Shown in pieces: positions 8,266 through 14,704 of a stretch of 35,526 nt of DNA. A program made the translations under genes and the position numbers. How positions within the stretch are numbered: position 1 is the stretch's first letter; each line of letters begins with the position of its first letter. Under the pieces are notes generated by a model. The model was not told the origin of the DNA. It saw only the letters and a program-made list of their open reading frames with translations, and did not search any database. Origin of the DNA: an uncultured bacterium. Its GTDB lineage: Bacteria; Verrucomicrobiota; Kiritimatiellia; RFP12; CAIWXQ01. The stretch lies in NCBI GenBank assembly GCA_903861045.1, contig CAIOST010000013.1, positions 1 to 35,526 of the forward strand. Direction: 5' to 3'.

Positions 8266-8937
8266 TTAGCGTCCGCCGGGCATCCCATGTGGTCGCTGGC
8301 TCAGAACCGTACAGATATGCCGGATCTTCGCCCCCATCTCCTGCATCGTCCTGCGAAAATAGGCGTCCACCGGCAACAGATGGGTCACACTATAGCGAAT
8401 CAAACCATTTTGGGGATAGACCAGCACATCCGCGCGGAAGCTGGCATGCCCTGTTGTTGTCCGTTTTACATGCACCATCATCACCGTCTCGAAGGAACCG
8501 AAATAGCGCCGGCCGGTCATGACATAGCCACCTTCGAAGAAGGTATTCGTATCGGTGCTGCGCCAGACCTCCTGCACTTCCGCGCGCTTTGCCTGCCAGT
8601 CCACCGCGTAGCGCCCCCGCCCTTCCCGCGGCGTGACGACCAGACTTGGTTTTTCTCCGGCCGGCAGTTCCTGCAGATAAACGGACGCGATCTCCTCCAG
8701 CACATTGCTACGCATCAAGGCGCCATACACCCGCTCGTACGCCACCGCCACTTCCCCGGTAGTCATCAGGTGCAGCTTGCTTCCCTGGCACATGGCTGAT
8801 GACACGCGCGCCGTTGCCCACCCCGGCACCGGCATGTCCACCGTCGCCCATGACAGGAGCGGCGCTGCCCAGGCCACGAGCAACCAGCCAGCCGCACGCC
8901 AGCTACGCCAACCTAACCATGCGAAGAACTGCTGCAT
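8266..8937 (-). CDS. exported hypothetical protein
   Basis: Not recognised. The 223-residue product starts with a signal or anchor segment (WRAAGWLLVAWAAPLLSWATV, about 13-33). The mature part is mixed alpha/beta with several aromatic beta-strand-like stretches (YVMTGRRYFGSFETVMMVHV, ADVLVYPQNGLIRYSV). It converges tail-to-tail with sixA, with only a 3-bp gap. No catalytic motif is evident. A periplasmic or outer-membrane-associated protein is likely from the signal. Confidence 0.65.
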   Translation of the reverse strand: MQQFFAWLGWRSWRAAGWLLVAWAAPLLSWATVDMPVPGWATARVSSAMCQGSKLHLMTTGEVAVAYERVYGALMRSNVLEEIASVYLQELPAGEKPSLVVTPREGRGRYAVDWQAKRAEVQEVWRSTDTNTFFEGGYVMTGRRYFGSFETVMMVHVKRTTTGHASFRADVLVYPQNGLIRYSVTHLLPVDAYFRRTMQEMGAKIRHICTVLSQRPHGMPGGR

Positions 8938-8988
8938 ATCTAGTAGTATGCGTGATGCCGTAGGTCAATGCAATACGGGAGCGACCGG

Positions 8989-9750
8989 CTACACATAGAT
9001 CATCTTGATGGTCATGCCGCCATCCACGGGGAAGCAGTGGCCGGTGATGAACCCGGCCTCCGGGGAGAGCAAGAAGGCGGTCAAAGCCGCGATGTCATCC
9101 GGTTTTCCCACGCGTCCGGCCGGATGCTGTTGGTGATCAGCCTCGCTGTGCCGGGGCTCCTGCCGACGCGCCTTCTTCTGCCAATCGCCCACCTCGACCC
9201 ATCCCGGGCAGATGCCATTGACCCGGACCGCCGGCCCCAGGCTCACGGCCAGGGCGTGCGTGAGCGCGACCACGCCCCCCTTGGAGGCGCTGTAAGCCTC
9301 GGTGTTGGCCTCCGACTGTAGCGCTCGCGTGGAGGCAATATTCACGATTCCGCCCCGGGCTTGGCGCAGATGCGGCACCGCATACTTAACCATCAGGAAC
9401 ATGGCGGTCAGGTTGGTGGCCAGCACCTGGTTCCACTCTGCCAGGGCTAACTCCTCTACAGGCTTGTTGATGCCGATCCCCACATTATTCACCAGCGCAT
9501 CCAGGCGACCCCACCGCTGCACCGTCAGCTCCACCAGCCTTCGGACCTCCTCTTCGCGCGTCACATCGGCCAGCAGGGTCATCAGCCGCGGAGTCCCGCC
9601 CGCATCGACCTGCAGCTCCTGCAAGGCCTCGGCATCACAATCCGCGACCATCACGCTCATGCCATCGGCCAGCAACCGCCGGGCAATCCCCTGGCCGATC
9701 CCCTGTGCGCCACCCGTCACAATCCCGACTTTTCCTGTGAAATCTGCCAT
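8989..9750 (-). CDS. SDR-family NAD(P)-dependent oxidoreductase
   Basis: A classical short-chain dehydrogenase/reductase of 253 residues. The ATG at 9750 is chosen because GGAGG lies 6 bases upstream and the protein then begins MADFTGKVGIVTGG. It has the TGGAQGIGQG cofactor loop, NNVGIG, the catalytic Ser region (NIAST), YSASKGG with the catalytic Tyr and Lys, the NGICPGWV segment and the C-terminal FPVDGG. Similar proteins are annotated as 3-oxoacyl-ACP reductase or glucose 1-dehydrogenase; the substrate cannot be fixed. An acidic residue follows the second beta strand (VADCDAE), which favours NAD over NADP. Confidence 0.9.
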   Translation of the reverse strand: MADFTGKVGIVTGGAQGIGQGIARRLLADGMSVMVADCDAEALQELQVDAGGTPRLMTLLADVTREEEVRRLVELTVQRWGRLDALVNNVGIGINKPVEELALAEWNQVLATNLTAMFLMVKYAVPHLRQARGGIVNIASTRALQSEANTEAYSASKGGVVALTHALAVSLGPAVRVNGICPGWVEVGDWQKKARRQEPRHSEADHQQHPAGRVGKPDDIAALTAFLLSPEAGFITGHCFPVDGGMTIKMIYV

Positions 9751-9878
9751 AGTAACCTCCGTGTCCACGCGCGTGCGCACCGAGCGGCGTGGCACGGTGG
9801 CCGTTGCGAGCGCGGCCTGACGGCCTGAGGGCGCCTTCCGCAGCAACCACCTACCGACGGCCATCCCTACGTGCCGTG

Positions 9879-10448
9879 CTAGCTAAGCAAGTGCTCCAGG
9901 AGTATTTTCAGTCCGATGCCAATCAGAATCACGCCGCCCACCACCTCGATACGCTTCTCAAAGAAATGACCGAATCGCGTCCCCACCCATACCCCGAGGT
10001 AGATCAGCACGAACGTGATTCCGCCGATGATCAGGACCGGCGCCAGGATCGGTGTGGCCTGCAACGCGAAGGTGAACCCCACGGCCAACGCATCCAGACT
10101 CGTCGCCACCGCCAGCACGAACACCGTCCAGCCGCCCGCCGGCCCTGTGCGCCGCTCCGCTTCTTCCAAGCCGACCGCCTCATGGATCATTTTGCCGCCC
10201 ACGAACACCAGCAAACCAAAAGCCACCCAGTGATCCCAGTGGCTGATATACTCCCGGACCGCGCCACCGCACCACCATCCCAACAGCGGCATCAACGCCT
10301 GAAAGCCGCCAAACCAGGCGGCCAACTTCAGCGCATGCGCAACCTGCAGGCGCCGAATCACAATGCCCTCCGCGACCGCCACCGCAAAAGCGTCCAGCGA
10401 CAGTGCCACGGCAATCAACAGAATCTGAACCCATTCGCCTGTACTCAT
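9879..10448 (-). CDS. mntP: manganese efflux pump MntP
   Basis: Exports Mn(II) across the inner membrane. The 189-residue product has six predicted TM segments and the two family signature repeats with membrane Asp residues, SLDAFAVAV (near residue 18) and SLDALAVG, an inverted duplication typical of MntP (YebN). The start at 10448 gives MSTGEWVQIL; an in-frame ATG at 10460 and one at 10484 are alternatives, and none has a strong ribosome-binding site. No yybP-ykoY manganese riboswitch fits in the 54 bp between the rodA-like stop and this gene, so regulation is not visible. Confidence 0.9.
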   Translation of the reverse strand: MSTGEWVQILLIAVALSLDAFAVAVAEGIVIRRLQVAHALKLAAWFGGFQALMPLLGWWCGGAVREYISHWDHWVAFGLLVFVGGKMIHEAVGLEEAERRTGPAGGWTVFVLAVATSLDALAVGFTFALQATPILAPVLIIGGITFVLIYLGVWVGTRFGHFFEKRIEVVGGVILIGIGLKILLEHLLS

Positions 10449-10502
10449 GTGCGATATCATGTCCCAAGGCGGCAGCGGACGCAACTCGTTATTGGGTGTG
10501 CG

Positions 10503-11831
10503 TTACTTCTTCTCCGAAACCGCGGCCAGCAAGCCGGCCATGAGAAAGGTGGTGACCAGGCTGCTGCCGCCGTGGCTGATAAACGGCAGGGTGATGCCGG
10601 TTAGCGGCAGGGCCTTGGTGACACCCGCCACATTCAACAGCGCCTGAATCGCTATGCAGGCGGTCAGGCCGGCGCCCAACGCCATAGCAAAGGGGGCGGT
10701 GGCGCTCGCGGCCGCGCGCCAGCAGCGGGTGCAGAAGACCCCCAGCGTGGCCAACACCAGCGCACACCCCGCCCAACCGGTCTCCTCACCCAGCGCCGCA
10801 TAGATAAAATCCGAAGAGACAATCGGCACAGCCCCGGGCGAACCAAAGCCAAAGCCGCTCCCCCACATGCCACCGGCATAGAGGGCGGACAACCCTTGTA
10901 ACACCTGCCACCCGCGCCCCATTGGGTCCGCAAAGGGATCGCGCCAGATCGCCACGCGCACCTGCGCATGCGCCGAGAGATACCCGCCCAGCGCCCCCAG
11001 CGCCACCATGGCCAAGCCGCCGGCTAGCAGCCAACCCCCCTTGCGCGTGGCGACATAGAGCATGCAAACCAGCACTCCGCCCATCAGCATCGCCTGCCCC
11101 AGGTCCCCCATCGTAACAAACAGTAGCAGCGGTACCCCCCAAAGCGCCCCAAGCAGCAGCAACGAGGCGAACGGCGGCACTGGGAACCCCGCCAGCGTGT
11201 TCGCCAGGACCTTCTGCTGCCGCCCGAGGAAGGCGGCCAGGAAGAGCACCAGCAACGGCTTGGCCAGCTCCGTGGGGTTGTAATTCCCCGGCAGGAACAA
11301 GCCGCCGCGAAAACGCTGTCCAAAAGTGATGACAGCCGCCAGCAACGCCATGGCCGCCAGATAGGCCGGCCATTGCAGCACACGCCAGGACGCCACGCGC
11401 CCCTTGCCGGCCACCACCAGCGCCAGCAGAAAGAGACCAATACCCAGCGCAAAGGGAACCAGATCCAGCCACCCGCCCGCATATGCCCCCACACGCAACC
11501 GCACCACCATCCCCACACCTGCCAGCAACAAGGCCCCCGCCACGATCCCCGCATCCCCACGATAGCGAGAGACCCCCAGCACCAACCGCACCAGGCACAC
11601 GGATAGCAAGAATAGCGCCAGCGGCGCCACATGCACCCACGGCAATACCGGTGCGTTGGAAACCTTCACCGCCAACACCGAGGCATAGGCCGTCAATACC
11701 GTCACCACCACCAGCGCCAGCAGCCCATCCAAGCCAGCGGCCGGACGGGCTGCGGCGCCCCCTTTCCCGGCTGGCACCGCCTTGGGGCGGGGGGACGGTA
11801 GCTTCGGCTTGGTTTGTTTATCGGCAGGCAT
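10503..11831 (-). CDS. FtsW/RodA/SpoVE-family peptidoglycan glycosyltransferase
   Basis: SEDS-family polymerase that extends glycan strands from lipid II in the inner membrane. The 442-residue protein has a Pro/Lys-rich cytoplasmic leader, about ten TM segments, the NYNPTELAKPLLVLFLA segment, MGDLGQAM (with the conserved Asp) and the C-terminal signature ITLPFISHGGSSL. The His in FISHGG, where FtsW usually has Tyr, and a class B PBP nearby on the same strand favour a RodA-like elongation role, but FtsW cannot be excluded. The partner PBP is 1.05 kb upstream, across a repeat-bounded island, instead of directly adjacent. Confidence 0.9.
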   Translation of the reverse strand: MPADKQTKPKLPSPRPKAVPAGKGGAAARPAAGLDGLLALVVVTVLTAYASVLAVKVSNAPVLPWVHVAPLALFLLSVCLVRLVLGVSRYRGDAGIVAGALLLAGVGMVVRLRVGAYAGGWLDLVPFALGIGLFLLALVVAGKGRVASWRVLQWPAYLAAMALLAAVITFGQRFRGGLFLPGNYNPTELAKPLLVLFLAAFLGRQQKVLANTLAGFPVPPFASLLLLGALWGVPLLLFVTMGDLGQAMLMGGVLVCMLYVATRKGGWLLAGGLAMVALGALGGYLSAHAQVRVAIWRDPFADPMGRGWQVLQGLSALYAGGMWGSGFGFGSPGAVPIVSSDFIYAALGEETGWAGCALVLATLGVFCTRCWRAAASATAPFAMALGAGLTACIAIQALLNVAGVTKALPLTGITLPFISHGGSSLVTTFLMAGLLAAVSEKK

Positions 11832-11848
11832 AGGGTTCAGGGTTCAGG
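11832..11848. repeat. 17-bp inverted repeat, left copy
   Basis: agggttcagggttcagg at 11832-11848 is the exact reverse complement of 12956-12972. A shorter relative (cctgaaccctga) lies at 11991-12002. The two outer copies bracket the interval between the RodA/FtsW gene and the PBP gene. Confidence 0.8.
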
Positions 11849-11872
11849 CTGAGGTAGCTTCCACAAGCACTA

Positions 11873-11901
11873 ATTCTGTCAATCTTGTCAATCCTGTCAA
11901 A
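11873..11901. repeat. dispersed CAGGAT-type intergenic repeat, copy 2
   Basis: attctgtcaatcttgtca followed by atcctgtcaa: three near-copies of a 9-base unit (tgtcaatct/c). It is related to the block at 393-427 and lies inside the island between the RodA/FtsW and PBP genes. Confidence 0.5.
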
Positions 11902-12238
11902 GCATTCCGTCGGCCACCTGCCAAAACATTCCGTCGGCCACCTGCGGCAATGCCATGCGCCCATTCGTGGTTCGGGGTTCCGGGCGATTTCCTGAACCCT
12001 GAGTCCTCCCATCCGCAGGGGTGCGATATTCGTTAGTGGGGAAGCGAAAGCATCCGTTTCCACCCCGAAGGAGATGAACCATCGGATAGCCGAGCGGGGT
12101 TCGTTGAATAGCAAAAAGCGCAGTCTCGACACAGCGGAGAAATTCCATGCCGAGCCCCATCGATTGTTCTTCGTACCACAGGAAGCCGTCCGCGACGTCA
12201 GCCTTGGCCTCGGGAAGAAGAATGCGTGTCTCAGTCAT
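11897..12238 (-). CDS. ParE/RelE-superfamily toxin with aberrant C-terminus
   Basis: Residues 1-60 (MTETRILLPEAKADVADGF.. WYEEQSMGLGMEFLR..VETALFAIQRTPLGYPMVH) match ParE/RelE-type toxins. The usual C-terminal half, with the RRFPY strand and the final beta strands, is not intact: only a degenerate CFRFP is visible, and the last 40 or so residues are encoded by intergenic repeat DNA (QVADGMFWQVADGML comes from a direct repeat). The gene is probably truncated and inactive or altered. Its ATG overlaps the antitoxin stop by 4 bp (ATGA), the normal coupling of this class of module. The whole frame is 113 residues. Confidence 0.65.
   Translation of the reverse strand: MTETRILLPEAKADVADGFLWYEEQSMGLGMEFLRCVETALFAIQRTPLGYPMVHLLRGGNGCFRFPTNEYRTPADGRTQGSGNRPEPRTTNGRMALPQVADGMFWQVADGML
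11903..11950. repeat. 24-bp tandem direct repeat, two copies
   Basis: cattccgtcggccacctgc occurs at 11903-11921 and again at 11927-11945, a 24-base period. It encodes the repeated QVADGM at the end of the damaged toxin frame. Confidence 0.8.
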
Positions 12239-12453
12239 CGCAGTTCGAGAATAGACTGCTTGACTTGATCCCACGTTTCGCCGGCATCGGGATTTTGCAG
12301 GTATCGTGCTTTCCGTCGAGCTAGTTCATCTTTCTGCCATGTCCGGACAGGAAGATTCGCGTTGCTGCGCGCAATGCTGTCCCACAGATCCTCGACGACT
12401 TGCACCCGCTCCGCGATGGACAACGTTTCCAGTGCCTGTAGTGCTGCGGTCAT
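12235..12453 (-). CDS. addiction-module antitoxin (Unstab_antitox type)
   Basis: A 72-residue protein matching the short antitoxins paired with ParE/RelE toxins: ALQALETLSIAERVQVVEDLWDSI, a linker, then WQKDELARRKARYLQNPDAGETWDQVKQSI, including the typical helix and the final W-[ED]-x-V-K element. The helical N-terminus is followed by the toxin-wrapping region. Translation is coupled to the toxin through ATGA. With the toxin damaged, the antitoxin may be a relic or may serve as an anti-addiction factor. Confidence 0.8.
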   Translation of the reverse strand: MTAALQALETLSIAERVQVVEDLWDSIARSNANLPVRTWQKDELARRKARYLQNPDAGETWDQVKQSILELR

Positions 12454-12583
12454 GTATAGATAGTACTTCCCTTAAGCTTGGTGGGCAATCCGTATTTTGT
12501 GTGGCGCGACGGAACAGGTTCGACGTGGCGGCCTTCATCTCCGCAGGCACGTGCAGGCGTCCGTAGGGGGCGAAAAGCTCTGC

Positions 12584-12853
12584 CTATTCAGCGGTCTTTC
12601 GCGCGGAAGGGTCCATCTTTTCAATCTCCCGGCGGCGGCCGAGACTTTCCTGCGTGCTGATCTGGTCCAGAAAGCTGCGCGCCATCAGATTCTTCGGATC
12701 GTACTCCAGGTAGCCGGTTATCCGTTGGCGCGCTGCGTCATACCGATGCTGGTCCATGTAGAGATCAGACAGGCGGAAGCAGGCCTCCGGACTCTGCGGG
12801 CAGCGACGCAGCGCCTGACAGAAGGCATACTCCGCCTCCGGCAGCAAGCCCAT
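12584..12853 (-). pseudogene. remnant of a TPR protein (C-terminal fragment)
   Basis: The 89 codons encode about two tetratricopeptide helical pairs (LLPEAEYAFCQALRRCPQSP, then ACFRLSDLYMDQHRYDAARQRI) and a charged tail. It begins inside a repeat; an in-frame stop lies 8 codons before the ATG and there is no good ribosome-binding site. This looks like the 3' end of a larger TPR protein whose front part was lost. A stand-alone 89-residue TPR protein is the alternative. Confidence 0.55.
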
Positions 12854-12877
12854 GCCGGAGGAGGGCTTGTTCGTTTG

Positions 12878-14581
12878 TTAACTCGTTGTGATGAATCTCG
12901 CCTTTCTCCTCCCACTACCTAGAATCGCAGCCGGGTTCTGAGTTACCGACGATTTCCTGAACCCTGAACCCTGCCCCTGGCCCCTCTCATCTGCGCCCGG
13001 TGCTCCTCCCTGCGTGCCTTCACCCAACAGCCCCAGGTCCACGGCTTCCTGCAGCAGGGCGCGGGCGACGGGCGCGGCAGCTTGCGAACCATAGCCGCCA
13101 TTCTCCACCAGCACCGTCACCACCAGCTCCGGATGCAGGCGGGGGGCGAAGCAGGTGAACCAGGCATGATCCTTGCCGCCGGCCGCTTCAGCGGTCCCCG
13201 TCTTGCCGCAGACCTGCACCCCTGCCAGATTGGCCGTACGCCCCGTGCCGCTGCGCACGGTCTCGCGCATCATCTCGCGCAACTCGGTCGCCGTGGCGGC
13301 GGACCAGACCCGCCCCAGCCTTTCCGGCGGGGCATCGGCGCGCAGACGTGGCCGCCACAGCTCCCCCTGCGCAGCCACGGCCGCGGTCCACATCGCGACA
13401 TGCAAAGGTGTGACCAGCAACTTCCCCTGCCCGATCGCCAACTGCGACAGCCCACGCCGGTTCCCCTCCGACAGGGACGGCACTTGGCCGGCTTGGCTCG
13501 CCAGCGACCCGACCAGCCCATCATAATAGACCATGCGCTCGTCGATATGACAAGCCGTGATGGCCTGCTGATAGGCGGCAGCTCCCAAGGCCAGCCCCAG
13601 TTGCGCAAAATAGACATTGGAAGAGTGGACAAACCCATAACGCAGGTCAATCCGTCCATGGCCCGACCAACCACGCCCTTCACGCAGGCCGCTGTAGTAT
13701 TCACTATCGCGGATGGCATGTCCGCCCTTCTCCGGCTGGAACCCCTCGCCCGGGCAGCGATAGTGCGGCGTGAGATGGCGCTCCAGCGCCATGCCGGCAC
13801 CCACGATCTTGAAGGTAGAGCCGGGCGGATAGAGCCCCTGCACGGCGCGGTTCAGCAGTGGCGAATCCGCCGCATTCTGCAAGGCGCTCCCCGGATCGCA
13901 CGGATCGAAACCGGGCGCACTCACCAGGCAGAGGATGGCGCCATCGCTGGGGCGGAGCACCACCACCGCGCCCTTCTCCCCCGCCAGCAACGCATACGCC
14001 TTGCGCTGCAGCTCAGCATCCAGCGTCAGCCGCACATCCCCGCCCACCGCGCCGCGCCGGTCAAACAGGTTGCGCCCGAAGCGGTCCAACTCTGCCATGT
14101 TTTCGAAACTATAACCGGACAACGCGGCATCCGCGGCACGTTCCATGCCGGAGGCACCATAACGCGGATGGAAGTATCCGACCACCTGACAGGCTGCCGG
14201 CCCGAACGGATAGAGGCGGCGCGTCGGGTCCTCGGTATGCGTCTCTGCCAGCACCGTCCCGCGCCAGTCGTAGATCGTGCCGCGTCGCACCTGCTTGTGC
14301 AAGGCATCAGGCCGCGCATCGTGCACGCGCAGGAAGCGTACAAACTCCGGCCGGCGGAAGCCCGCCAATTGCCAGGCCCCCTGATACGCCAACACCGCCA
14401 ACACCGCGAGCCACAACCCCGACACCAGCAGCCAGAGTTGCTTGCGCCCCGGTCGCGGCACCAGCAGCAACGCCCCCACGCAAAGCAGCATGCAACCAAG
14501 AAAGGCATACCGCAAGCCAGCAAAAATGGCCGCCCCGTGGCTGCCATTCAGCACCTGCATGATGAGATCGAGCAAAGGCAT
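12878..14581 (-). CDS. class B penicillin-binding protein (transpeptidase), PbpA/PBP2-like
   Basis: Cross-links peptidoglycan and partners the SEDS polymerase downstream. The start is ATG 14581, with GGAG 7 bases upstream. Two TM segments (about 22-41 and 48-66) precede a dimerisation-like domain with RRGTIYDWRGTVLAE (99-113) and LTLDAELQ (185-191). The transpeptidase domain has PPGSTFK (S255, K258), the SSN motif (S320-N322) and KTGTAE (K460). The domain ends near residue 523 (DLGLLGEG). The remaining 44 residues are low-complexity and are read through the 17-bp inverted repeat, so the natural stop was probably lost. The total is 567 residues. Confidence 0.92.
   Translation of the reverse strand: MPLLDLIMQVLNGSHGAAIFAGLRYAFLGCMLLCVGALLLVPRPGRKQLWLLVSGLWLAVLAVLAYQGAWQLAGFRRPEFVRFLRVHDARPDALHKQVRRGTIYDWRGTVLAETHTEDPTRRLYPFGPAACQVVGYFHPRYGASGMERAADAALSGYSFENMAELDRFGRNLFDRRGAVGGDVRLTLDAELQRKAYALLAGEKGAVVVLRPSDGAILCLVSAPGFDPCDPGSALQNAADSPLLNRAVQGLYPPGSTFKIVGAGMALERHLTPHYRCPGEGFQPEKGGHAIRDSEYYSGLREGRGWSGHGRIDLRYGFVHSSNVYFAQLGLALGAAAYQQAITACHIDERMVYYDGLVGSLASQAGQVPSLSEGNRRGLSQLAIGQGKLLVTPLHVAMWTAAVAAQGELWRPRLRADAPPERLGRVWSAATATELREMMRETVRSGTGRTANLAGVQVCGKTGTAEAAGGKDHAWFTCFAPRLHPELVVTVLVENGGYGSQAAAPVARALLQEAVDLGLLGEGTQGGAPGADERGQGQGSGFRKSSVTQNPAAILGSGRRKARFITTS
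12956..12972. repeat. 17-bp inverted repeat, right copy
   Basis: cctgaaccctgaaccct is the perfect reverse complement of 11832-11848. It lies within the 3' tail of the PBP reading frame and marks the right border of the 1,141-bp island. Confidence 0.8.
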
Positions 14582-14649
14582 GCGACTCCGTACCCCTCCA
14601 GCGAAAACAGTGTCGAGCCTCTGTGCGCCGGTGTCAAGGGTTTCAATTC

Positions 14650-14678
14650 TTGACTACCGGCACCAACCGGAGTAGCGT
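14650..14678 (+). promoter_or_regulatory. possible sigma70-type promoter for the WXXGXW protein
   Basis: TTGACT (14650-14655) is followed after 17 bp by TAGCGT (14673-14678). The -35 is good and the -10 weak. It lies in the 123-bp divergent gap and ends 27 bp before the GTG start. Confidence 0.3.
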
Positions 14679-14704
14679 TTAGCTTGTCTTTTATGGGGAG
14701 TTCC

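Noticed and set aside
9751-9878. A manganese riboswitch (yybP-ykoY) for mntP
   Set aside because: This gap is downstream of mntP; the 54 bp upstream of it is too short and shows no such fold.
13082-14653. A 523-codon plus-strand frame opposite the PBP gene
   Set aside because: Shadow of the transpeptidase gene; the composition is rich in Arg, Gln, His and Pro, with no domain.
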